Assembly (NCBI GenBank): GCA_964528035.1
Contig: CAZGQY010000197.1
Span: forward strand, 1 to 7,387
Source: CAZGQY01 sp964528035
GTDB taxonomy: Bacteria > Pseudomonadota > Gammaproteobacteria > Methylococcales > UBA1147
Direction: 5' to 3'
Length of the DNA stretch: 7,387 bases
Positions 1 through 5,866 of the stretch are shown here, in pieces. Numbering within the stretch: position 1 is the first letter of the stretch; the number at the start of each line of letters is the position of its first letter. Under the pieces are notes generated by a model, which was given only the letters and a program-made list of their open reading frames with translations, had not been told where the DNA came from and ran no database searches. Made by a program: the position numbers and the translations under genes.

Positions 1-1
1 A

Positions 2-394
2 GTAATCTCAGTGTCGATTGACTCACACTTCACGCATAACGCATGGCGCAATACGCCTATTAATCAAGGTGGCATAGGACCGGTTCGATACACTATGGCC
101 GCTGACGTGGGGCATACCATTGTGCGCGACTACGATGTTGAGGTTGAAGGTGCTGCGGTTGCTTATCGCGGTAGCTTTTTGGTGGATCAGAATGGTGTTG
201 TTCGTCACCAGGTTGTTAATGATTTGCCCTTGGGTAGAAATATGGACGAAATGATTCGTATGGTGGATGCACTTCAATTCTTTGAAGAGCATGGCGAAGT
301 TTGTCCGGCCGGATGGAATAAAGGTGATTCAGGTATGGATGCCAGTCCTGACGGAGTAGCTTCATATCTGGATGGCAATGCTGAGAATTTGTAG
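2..394 (+). CDS. typical 2-Cys peroxiredoxin (AhpC/Prx1 type), C-terminal part, 5' end outside window
   Basis: This is the C-terminal two thirds of a thiol peroxidase that reduces hydrogen peroxide and organic hydroperoxides in the cytoplasm. The reading frame is open to the left edge, and the GTG at 11 lies inside the conserved core (V-S-I-D-S-H-F-T-H-N-A-W), so it is not the start. Visible landmarks, counted from the GTG codon, are the conserved Arg53 of YRGSF, VVNDLPLGRN at about 69-77, and the resolving cysteine Cys98 in HGEVCPAGW (codon 302-304). The peroxidatic-Cys half (usually F-V-C-P) lies upstream of the window. The protein resembles the roughly 200-residue peroxiredoxins of marine gammaproteobacteria more than the 187-residue E. 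coli AhpC: it has a GGIG segment (residues 20-23) and a C-terminal extension ending YLDGNAENL. GGIG with a terminal Y-L resembles the GGLG/YF pair of overoxidation-sensitive peroxiredoxins. It is followed by a strong terminator, so it is probably a separate transcription unit from rpoZ. The family call is secure; the symbol ahpC versus prx is not. Confidence 0.93.
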   Translation, partial: VISVSIDSHFTHNAWRNTPINQGGIGPVRYTMAADVGHTIVRDYDVEVEGAAVAYRGSFLVDQNGVVRHQVVNDLPLGRNMDEMIRMVDALQFFEEHGEVCPAGWNKGDSGMDASPDGVASYLDGNAENL

Positions 395-430
395 TGCATT
401 CCATTTGACTGTATAAGCAAATCAGAAAGC

Positions 431-474
431 AAGGCGCGCTGGGCAGGATAACTGTTTAGCGCGTTTTTGTTTTG
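431..474 (+). terminator. Rho-independent terminator of the peroxiredoxin gene
   Basis: Bases 431-446 pair without a gap to 452-467 (16 pairs, five of them G-U) around a five-base GATAA loop. The core CGCGCT (435-440) pairs with AGCGCG (458-463). The 3' arm runs into TTTTTGTTTT (464-473). It starts 37 bases after the peroxiredoxin stop. This separates that gene from rpoZ transcriptionally. Confidence 0.88.
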
Positions 475-482
475 AGCGCTAG

Positions 483-488
483 TATAAT
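483..488 (+). promoter_or_regulatory. candidate -10 element for the rpoZ(-spoT-ridA-recG) unit
   Basis: A perfect TATAAT lies just after the terminator and 61 bases before the rpoZ ATG. The hexamers at the expected -35 distance (459-466, e.g. CGCGTT) are poor and overlap the terminator stem, and there is no TGn extension. The promoter may therefore be weak or activator-dependent. The predicted transcript start is about 494-496. The call rests on the -10 alone plus the position between a terminator and the first gene. Confidence 0.45.
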
Positions 489-495
489 TTCCTGA

Positions 496-549
496 ATGGC
501 TATACAATTGAAACTACTATATTATTTTTTTAAAAATGAAGGTTTATGA
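496..549 (+). other. candidate 17-codon upstream frame abutting rpoZ
   Basis: ATG at 496 opens a frame encoding MAIQLKLLYYFFKNEGL. Its TGA (547-549) is immediately followed by the rpoZ ATG (550), with no base between. No Shine-Dalgarno sequence precedes it, but its ATG falls at the predicted start point of the TATAAT at 483-488, so it could be read as a leaderless message. The A/T-rich composition and short length also fit chance. Translation is unproven. Confidence 0.2.
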
Positions 550-816
550 ATGGCTAGAGTAACTGTCGAGGATTGTCTCGATTATGTCGATAATCGTTTT
601 GAATTGGTGTTGTTGGCAAGTAAACGTGCCCGGGAACTAGGCCGCGGCGAAGAAGCACAAGTAAAATGGGAAAAGGATAAAGCCACGGTTGTTGCTTTAC
701 GGGAAATTGCTGAAGGTTTGATTACACCGAAATATTACGAAGAAAAGCAAAAGAAAGTGTCTGAAGATATTGATGAAGTTTTTGTTAAGGAAGAGTCAGA
801 TAGCAGCGACGAATGA
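550..816 (+). CDS. rpoZ: DNA-directed RNA polymerase omega subunit
   Basis: Omega binds the beta-prime subunit, helps RNA polymerase assembly and stability, and with beta-prime forms ppGpp-binding site 1 in proteobacteria. The 88-residue product is close to the 91 residues of E. coli. It opens with the hallmark MARVTVEDCL; the first residues of omega contact ppGpp in E. coli and are conserved here. It continues with NRFELVLLASKRARELGRG (15-33) and the helix DKATVVALREIAEGLI (43-58). The tail (about 70-88) is acidic and low in complexity, ending ESDSSDE, and is variable in the family. The ATG at 550 is chosen because GAAGG (538-542) lies seven bases upstream and the protein begins exactly at the conserved N-terminus. 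In many gammaproteobacteria gmk sits directly upstream; here that place is taken by the peroxiredoxin and its terminator. spoT follows after an unusually long 225-base gap. Confidence 0.98.
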   Translation: MARVTVEDCLDYVDNRFELVLLASKRARELGRGEEAQVKWEKDKATVVALREIAEGLITPKYYEEKQKKVSEDIDEVFVKEESDSSDE

Positions 817-836
817 GTTGATCGTAAAGCTTTATT

Positions 837-882
837 GAATGTTGGGTATCTTAGGTTGTGATGTAACAATGGATACTCATTC
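837..882 (+). other. possible leader hairpin in the rpoZ-spoT gap
   Basis: GAATG (837-841) can pair with CATTC (878-882), and GGTATCT (845-851) with GGATACT (871-877, including G-U pairs). This leaves a three-base bulge and a 19-base loop. No U-tract follows, so it is not an obvious terminator. The 3' arm covers the first codons of the small frame starting at 869, which could hide that start. The loop is long and the fold has not been tested for conservation. Confidence 0.22.
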
Positions 883-961
883 TCCGTTTGCATGGAAATA
901 TACATCTTTTTTGCGGCCTATTAATTCCCCGAATTTGCGTTACATTAAACCAAGAGGTTGA
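869..961 (+). other. candidate 30-codon small ORF in the rpoZ-spoT gap
   Basis: ATG at 869 opens 30 codons ending in TGA at 959-961. The peptide begins MDTHSPFAWKYTSFL and ends LRYIKPRG; it is basic overall, with aromatic and proline residues. The ribosome-binding site is poor: only TAGG about 13 bases upstream. Its last codons (CCA AGA GGT) contain the Shine-Dalgarno of the next small frame, whose ATG follows five bases after this stop. That is the layout expected of translational coupling. A 30-codon open frame is quite likely by chance, so this is only a candidate leader peptide. I recognise no family. Confidence 0.2.
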
Positions 962-966
962 AGTTT

Positions 967-1014
967 ATGTGTTGTACCCCTCAAGGTTCCGAGATTACTA
1001 TTGTAGTAGCTTAA
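967..1014 (+). CDS. candidate 15-residue leader peptide upstream of spoT
   Basis: ATG at 967 is preceded by AAGAGG (952-957, nine bases away) and TGAAG closer in. This is a clearly better ribosome-binding site than that of spoT itself. It encodes MCCTPQGSEITIVVA and stops at TAA (1012-1014), 27 bases before the spoT GTG. Two cysteine codons directly follow the start. The 3' part contains a small perfect hairpin (TACTA 996-1000 with TAGTA 1004-1008). Position, ribosome-binding site and order suggest a regulatory leader for spoT, but 15 codons cannot be distinguished from chance by sequence alone. I know of no described spoT leader peptide in this form. Confidence 0.28.
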   Translation: MCCTPQGSEITIVVA

Positions 1015-1041
1015 TGCGTTAAATCGAATAAATAAATTAGT

Positions 1042-3210
1042 GTGACTGATCTTGCTGAAAATGTTGGACCTGAAGTTCTGCAGGAAAATCTTGTCCAAAA
1101 ACTGACATCTATTGTCAGCAGTTACCAGGATCAGGAACAGGTCGATCTAATTCTTCAGGCTTATCACTTTGGTGAAGAGGCCCACATGGGCCAATTCCGT
1201 CTGAGTGGCGAGTCTTATATCTGTCACCCCTTGTCTGTCGCGATTATCCTTGCTGATATGCGAATGGATTCGAATGCAATTGTCGCGGGTATATTGCATG
1301 ATGTAATTGAAGACACGGGCGTTTCCAAAGAACAGATCAAAAAACAGTTTGGCAAAGTTGTTGCCGATCTTGTTGATGGGGTCAGTAAACTGACTCAGTT
1401 GGATAGTCATTCGCGCGAAGAAGCGCAAGCAGAAAATGTTAGGAAAATGTTTCTTGCTATGGCGAGAGACCTCAGAGTTGTCATGGTCAAGTTTGCTGAC
1501 CGAGTTCACAATATGCGCACCTTAAGTATTATGCCGGCTAAAAAAAAGCGGCGGATTGCGCGTGAGACATTGGAAATTTATGCTCCTTTGGCGTCCCGTT
1601 TGGGGATGAACCGTATTCGACAGGAATTACTCGAATTAGGATTTTCAGCCATGTATCCGATGCGTCACAGGGTTTTGGATCTGGCTGTCAAAAATGCGCG
1701 GGGAAATAGAAAAAATCTGGTCGGTCAAATAGAATCAACGATCAGAAAGCGTCTTTTGGATTGTGGCGTGTCCTGTGAGGTGTCTGGTAGAGAAAAAAAT
1801 CTATACAGTATTTATCGAAAAATGGCGGGTAAACGAATCTCGCTGTCTGAAGTATTTGATGTCTATGGCTGCAGAATCGTTGTAAATACGGTCGATGACT
1901 GTTATCGGGCATTAGGTGTCATGCATGGCCTGTACAAGCCTTTACCGGGGCGATTTAAAGATTATTTGGCATTACCCAAAGAGAATGGTTATCAATCGTT
2001 GCATACGGTATTAATCGGACCTTTCGAATTATTGCTTGAAATTCAGATTCGAACAGCAGACATGCACATAATGGCGGAATCGGGTATTGCCGCCCATTGG
2101 CTTTATAAGGGGGACACAACAGAACTTGCAAATACCCAGGCTTCAGCCAATGAATGGTTACGCAATTTTCTGGAAATTCAAAAGGGTGCGGGTGATTCAA
2201 TGGAATTCATTGATAACCTCAAGGTCGATCTGTTTCCGCACCAGGTATACGTATTTACTCCTAAAGGCAGCATAGTAAAATTGCCGAAGGGCGCAACAAT
2301 CGTTGATTTTGCTTATGCAATACATACAGATATTGGTAACTCTGCGGTATCCGCTCGAGTGGATAAGCGATTGGCGCCCCTGCAAACAAAATTGGAAACC
2401 GGGCAGACGGTTGAGGTGGCCACCGTACACTGGGCACGTCCGAACCCATTGTGGTTAAAGTTTGTTGTCACAGTTAAAGCACGAACGGCTATTCGAACTT
2501 ATCTTAAGAATTTTAAGCGCAGGGAGGCGATTGAATTAGGGCGACGCTTGCTGGATAAAGAATTGAGCGCACGAAACACGCAGTTGGATGAAGTTTGCAG
2601 GGAACACTTATATCATATTCTGGAATCTATGGATTATGATTCACTGGAGGATCTTCTTGAAGATATCGGATTGGGTAACAGAATGCCATTTCTTGTTGCC
2701 AAACGATTGAACATCAAAGAAAAAATAGGTTCTGATGAGCATGTAGATAATCAGCCCGCTTCATTTTCTCCTCTGATGATTAAAGGAACGGAGGATATGG
2801 TTGTTAATTTGGCCAAATGTTGTCGTCCGATTCCGGGGGATCCTATTCTTGGTTATTTTAATCCGGGAAAAGGCATTGTTATTCATCAGAATGATTGCAA
2901 AAATGCGAGTACAAAAAGCCGCCAGAATGATAATTGGTTGGACGTGGAATGGGATAATGAGGTTGTCGGCGAATTCTCGGTCGAAGTTCGGCTGGAGGTG
3001 AGTAATCAGCGTGGTACTTTAGCGACGGTTGCCTCAACAATATCAAAAATGGGTTCAAATATTGAGACGGTAAATACTCGTGAACAGAATGACCAGATAT
3101 CGTTAGATTTTATTACTTTCACTGTCAGTGATCGTGTCCATCTGGCGAAAATTATGCGCCAATTAAGAAAGTTAGTTATCGTATTGAAAATTTCCCGAGT
3201 AAAGTTGTAG
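1042..3210 (+). CDS. spoT: bifunctional (p)ppGpp synthetase/hydrolase SpoT (long RSH protein)
   Basis: SpoT makes and hydrolyses (p)ppGpp, the stringent-response alarmone. The product is 722 residues, against about 702 in E. coli. Domains in order: the hydrolase HD domain at about 40-200, with metal ligands His62 (ICHP), His86-Asp87 (LHDVIEDTG) and Asp153 (FADRVHNMRT), all intact; the synthetase domain at about 240-355, with YSIYRKM, Asp273 (VFDVYGCRIV), GYQSLHT and Glu333 (LEIQIRT); TGS at about 397-460; a helical region; the zinc-finger-like Cys593-Cys594...His615...Cys619 segment; and a C-terminal ACT domain from about 645. The RFKD signature (304-307) is the RxKD form of bifunctional enzymes, not the ExDD form of RelA. 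The GTG at 1042 is chosen because an in-frame stop lies at 1033-1035 and the next Met is residue 49, inside the HD domain. No clear Shine-Dalgarno precedes it. Oddities are GPFELL where GPxGxP-like turns are usual before the catalytic Glu, GN for GH in TGS, and a slippery A8 at 1540-1547. Confidence 0.97.
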   Translation: MTDLAENVGPEVLQENLVQKLTSIVSSYQDQEQVDLILQAYHFGEEAHMGQFRLSGESYICHPLSVAIILADMRMDSNAIVAGILHDVIEDTGVSKEQIKKQFGKVVADLVDGVSKLTQLDSHSREEAQAENVRKMFLAMARDLRVVMVKFADRVHNMRTLSIMPAKKKRRIARETLEIYAPLASRLGMNRIRQELLELGFSAMYPMRHRVLDLAVKNARGNRKNLVGQIESTIRKRLLDCGVSCEVSGREKNLYSIYRKMAGKRISLSEVFDVYGCRIVVNTVDDCYRALGVMHGLYKPLPGRFKDYLALPKENGYQSLHTVLIGPFELLLEIQIRTADMHIMAESGIAAHWLYKGDTTELANTQASANEWLRNFLEIQKGAGDSMEFIDNLKVDLFPHQVYVFTPKGSIVKLPKGATIVDFAYAIHTDIGNSAVSARVDKRLAPLQTKLETGQTVEVATVHWARPNPLWLKFVVTVKARTAIRTYLKNFKRREAIELGRRLLDKELSARNTQLDEVCREHLYHILESMDYDSLEDLLEDIGLGNRMPFLVAKRLNIKEKIGSDEHVDNQPASFSPLMIKGTEDMVVNLAKCCRPIPGDPILGYFNPGKGIVIHQNDCKNASTKSRQNDNWLDVEWDNEVVGEFSVEVRLEVSNQRGTLATVASTISKMGSNIETVNTREQNDQISLDFITFTVSDRVHLAKIMRQLRKLVIVLKISRVKL

Positions 3211-3226
3211 TGCTTTCTATTTAGCG

Positions 3227-3232
3227 AAAGGA
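3227..3232 (+). promoter_or_regulatory. ribosome-binding site of the ridA leader frame
   Basis: AAAGGA stands seven bases before the ATG at 3240 but 36 bases before the ridA ATG at 3269. The ideal spacing is therefore to the mini-frame. The stretch just before ridA is A/T-rich and offers no Shine-Dalgarno of its own. Confidence 0.5.
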
Positions 3233-3239
3233 CACAACA

Positions 3240-3272
3240 ATGACATTTAAAAATTATAAAAATACATCATGA
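3240..3272 (+). CDS. candidate 10-residue leader frame translationally coupled to ridA
   Basis: ATG at 3240, seven bases after AAAGGA, reads MTFKNYKNTS and stops at TGA 3270-3272. The stop overlaps the ridA start as ATGA (3269-3272). This is the classic geometry of stop-start coupling, and here it would explain how ridA is translated without its own ribosome-binding site. The peptide is Lys/Asn-rich and probably has no function itself. An alternative is that the AAAGGA is incidental and ridA is initiated on an unstructured A/U-rich leader. Confidence 0.35.
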   Translation: MTFKNYKNTS

Positions 3273-3670
3273 AAAAACAAATCATTTCCACTTCGGCAGC
3301 GCCAGAGGCGATTGGTACTTATTCTCAGGCGGTAAGAGTAGACAATACTGTGTATCTGTCTGGACAGATCCCTCTTGATCCGGAGTCCATGTCTTTGGTT
3401 GAAGGCGGAATTGAAATTCAAATTCGCAGAGTGTTTGATAATCTTTTAGCCGTTGCGCAAGCATCGGGTGGTTCTTTATCAAATGTTGTGAAATTGAATA
3501 TCTATCTCACTGACCTTTCCTGCTTTCCGATTGTGAATGAAATTATGTCGGAATATTTCGAAAAACCCTATCCTGCGAGAGCGGCCATTGGAGTTGCTAG
3601 TTTGCCAAAAGATGCATCTGTAGAAATGGATGCGGTTTTGGTTGTTGACGAGGATGATTACACTTTTTAA
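3269..3670 (+). CDS. ridA: RidA-family 2-iminobutanoate/2-iminopropanoate deaminase (YjgF/YER057c/UK114)
   Basis: RidA hydrolyses reactive imines released by PLP enzymes such as threonine dehydratase, protecting other PLP enzymes; it works as a cytoplasmic homotrimer. The 133-residue product is family length. Visible signatures are AAPEAIGTYSQAV (10-22), SGQIPLDP (31-38), VVKLNIYLTDL (73-83), the active-site Arg104 in YPARAAIGV, and Glu120 in LPKDASVEMDAV. The cysteine that follows the catalytic Arg in E. coli (ARSC) is Ala here; this position varies in the family. A short acidic tail (DEDDYTF) extends past the usual end. The ATG at 3269 gives the canonical N-terminus, but no Shine-Dalgarno lies before it, and the ten-codon frame upstream overlaps its start. 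recG begins 18 bases after the stop. Its place between spoT and recG is normal for gammaproteobacteria. Confidence 0.95.
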   Translation: MKKQIISTSAAPEAIGTYSQAVRVDNTVYLSGQIPLDPESMSLVEGGIEIQIRRVFDNLLAVAQASGGSLSNVVKLNIYLTDLSCFPIVNEIMSEYFEKPYPARAAIGVASLPKDASVEMDAVLVVDEDDYTF

Positions 3671-3688
3671 TATTTCTGGTTCTGTTGG

Positions 3689-5788
3689 GTGGCTTCTGGT
3701 GGAAATCTTGAAACACTGGCGATTAGTACTCTGCGTGGTGTAGGTGTTCAGAGCGCTGCTCGATTGGAAAAGTTGGCGATCACTACAGTGGCGGATCTGC
3801 TATTTCACTTACCCATTCGTTATGAAGATCGAACCCGAATTATTCCTATCCGTGATTTAGTACCTGGCCAGCAGGCTTTGGTTGAGGGTCGTATTGACAC
3901 TGTAAAAACGACCTTTGGTCGGCGGCGTATACTGGTCTGCCAGATCGATGATGGAAATGATTGTTTGACGCTTCGTTTTTTTTACTTCAGTTCATCTCAA
4001 CAAAGAACTTTACGCTCCGGCCTGAATCTCAGGTGCTTTGGCGAGGTGCGCTCCGGGTATCAGGGACTGGAAATGATCCACCCGGAATATGAATGCATCG
4101 ACGCAGGTGAGTCGTTTTCGGCTACAAAAACGCTTACTCCTGTCTATCCTCTGACTCAGGGCATAAGGCAACCGTTGATGAGAAAATTGGTCGATCAGTC
4201 GTTACAGAAATGGGTTGATGGTGATATTGATGCTCTTCTTGTTGATTGGATACCGGCTACGATTCGACACGATATGGATTTCCCCAGCCTGCATAATGCA
4301 CTGACCTTTCTCCATTCTCCACCCGCGGATGTCGATATCGATGTGCTTGTAGAGTACACTCATCCTGCGCAACAAAGATTTATCTTTGAAGAGCTGATGG
4401 CTCACTATCTTTGTCTCAACAATGCCCGTCAACTTATTGGAAAACGCAGCGCGCCGGTGTTCAGTTGTCCCCAGCCATGCATTGATTCATTCCTGGTGAA
4501 TTTGGGCTTTGAGCTGACTAAGGCTCAGCGACGCGTCATCGATGAAATACACAATGACTATTTGTCCGGATCTCCAATGATGCGACTTATTCATGGAGAC
4601 GTGGGGGCGGGTAAAACTGTTGTGGCCGCGTGTGGGGCACTGGCTGTTTTGCAGGGAGGCTATCAGGTTGCGCTGATGGTGCCCACTGAATTGTTAGCTG
4701 AGCAGCACTTCAAAACCATGAATGACTGGTTTCAATCTTCAGATTATATCGTTGGTCTATTGTCCGGTAGCCAGTCGGATAAAGAAAAATCTGCTGCCTT
4801 GCAGAAAATTTCATCTGGAGAAATGAATGTGGTGATCGGTACACATGCATTATTCCAGGAAGCCGTTAATTTTTTCAGACTTGGATTGGTTATCATAGAT
4901 GAGCAACACCGGTTTGGGGTGCAGCAGCGTCTGGCATTGCGAGACAAGGGTTTGCAGTCAGGAATGTTTCCGCATCAGTTGATAATGACCGCGACACCCA
5001 TTCCTCGGACACTGGCTATGTTAAGGTTTGCGGATATGGATGTTTCGGTACTTGATGAGTTACCGCCCGGGCGGGTACCGGTAAAGACTTCTGTTGTACC
5101 TGCAAGACGAAGAGATCAAATTATTGAGCGAATTGCAGAATGGGTAAATAAAAAGCGGCAGGTGTATTGGGTGTGTACATTGATCGAGGAATCGGAGTTG
5201 TTTCAGTGTGAAGCGGTTGAGGAAACATTGTCTTATCTGCAAACCGCGTTGCCCGGTGCTCGCGTTGCAATGGTTCATGGTAAGTTGAAAGTAGCGGAAA
5301 AAGATGCGACCATGCTCGATTTTGTAGAGCACCGTATCGATGTATTGGTGGCGACTACAGTAATCGAAGTGGGTGTTAATGTACCCAATGCGGATCTGAT
5401 GATAATAGAGAATCCGGAACGTCTGGGGCTTGCTCAGTTACACCAGTTAAGAGGCCGAGTCGGGCGTGGCGCAGGCGATAGTTATTGTCTGTTGGTTTAT
5501 CAATCACCCTTGTCCGATATGGCAAAACAACGCTTATCTATATTGCGGCAAACCAGTGATGGATTCAAAATAGCTGAAAAAGATCTTCAATTGAGAGGCC
5601 CTGGCGAGGTTCTGGGTACTCGACAAACGGGTCAGATTCCTTTGAAGATTGCCAATCTGGTTCGTGATAAAAACATGGTCAGTCAGGCTGTCCGGGCTGC
5701 AGAACACATGCATAAGAATTATCCGGAAATGGTGAATCCCATGGTGAGTCGTTGGGTGGGTGATGCTTCCCAATATACCGATGTGTGA
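3689..5788 (+). CDS. recG: ATP-dependent DNA helicase RecG
   Basis: RecG is a double-strand DNA translocase that reverses stalled replication forks and branch-migrates Holliday junctions and R/D-loops. The 699-residue product is close to the E. coli length of 693. The order is: an N-terminal helical segment with LRGVG (15-19) and LLFHLPIRYEDRT (37-49); the OB-fold wedge domain at about 60-150 (FGRRR at 76-80, EMIHPEY at 128-134); the first helicase domain with Walker A GDVGAGKT (303-310), PTELLAEQH (332-340), DEQH (404-407) and TATPIPR (434-440); the second with ATTVIEVGV (555-563) and QLRGRVGRG (586-594); and the C-terminal translocation segment LQLRGPGEVLGTRQTG (633-648). Every helicase motif is intact. 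GTG at 3689 is the only plausible start giving the normal N-terminus; its ribosome-binding site (GGTTCTGTTGG) is weak, and ridA ends 18 bases upstream, so coupled translation is likely. The next gene follows after 78 bases with no visible terminator. Confidence 0.97.
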   Translation: MASGGNLETLAISTLRGVGVQSAARLEKLAITTVADLLFHLPIRYEDRTRIIPIRDLVPGQQALVEGRIDTVKTTFGRRRILVCQIDDGNDCLTLRFFYFSSSQQRTLRSGLNLRCFGEVRSGYQGLEMIHPEYECIDAGESFSATKTLTPVYPLTQGIRQPLMRKLVDQSLQKWVDGDIDALLVDWIPATIRHDMDFPSLHNALTFLHSPPADVDIDVLVEYTHPAQQRFIFEELMAHYLCLNNARQLIGKRSAPVFSCPQPCIDSFLVNLGFELTKAQRRVIDEIHNDYLSGSPMMRLIHGDVGAGKTVVAACGALAVLQGGYQVALMVPTELLAEQHFKTMNDWFQSSDYIVGLLSGSQSDKEKSAALQKISSGEMNVVIGTHALFQEAVNFFRLGLVIIDEQHRFGVQQRLALRDKGLQSGMFPHQLIMTATPIPRTLAMLRFADMDVSVLDELPPGRVPVKTSVVPARRRDQIIERIAEWVNKKRQVYWVCTLIEESELFQCEAVEETLSYLQTALPGARVAMVHGKLKVAEKDATMLDFVEHRIDVLVATTVIEVGVNVPNADLMIIENPERLGLAQLHQLRGRVGRGAGDSYCLLVYQSPLSDMAKQRLSILRQTSDGFKIAEKDLQLRGPGEVLGTRQTGQIPLKIANLVRDKNMVSQAVRAAEHMHKNYPEMVNPMVSRWVGDASQYTDV

Positions 5789-5854
5789 TTCTTTGGTTTG
5801 TAATAATAGCTTTCTGCTGTAGTATTTGCCGACTTATTTTGTTTATGGTTCCGC

Positions 5855-5858
5855 AAGG
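5855..5858 (+). promoter_or_regulatory. ribosome-binding site that fixes the ubiC TTG start
   Basis: AAGG lies eight bases before TTG 5867, at the correct distance. The other conceivable non-ATG start, ATT at 5861, would be only two bases away. No in-frame ATG exists, so this site decides the start. Confidence 0.55.
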
Positions 5859-5866
5859 CAATTAGT

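Noticed and set aside
508..536. TTGAAA with a downstream A/T-rich -10-like hexamer as an rpoZ promoter
   Set aside because: The predicted start would fall about seven bases before the rpoZ ATG, cutting off its GAAGG; the TATAAT at 483-488 is a better fit.
1147..1509. Antisense open frame of 120 codons opposite spoT
   Set aside because: It lies wholly opposite a strongly conserved coding region, shows no recognisable motif and looks like a codon shadow. The same applies to the other long antisense frames opposite recG and ridA.
3976..3983. Eight-T run in recG, and a second in ubiC at 6398-6405, as possible phase-variable tracts
   Set aside because: Eight bases is short for phase variation, both encode conserved Phe-containing segments, and the genes are housekeeping. 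Probably ordinary A/T runs.
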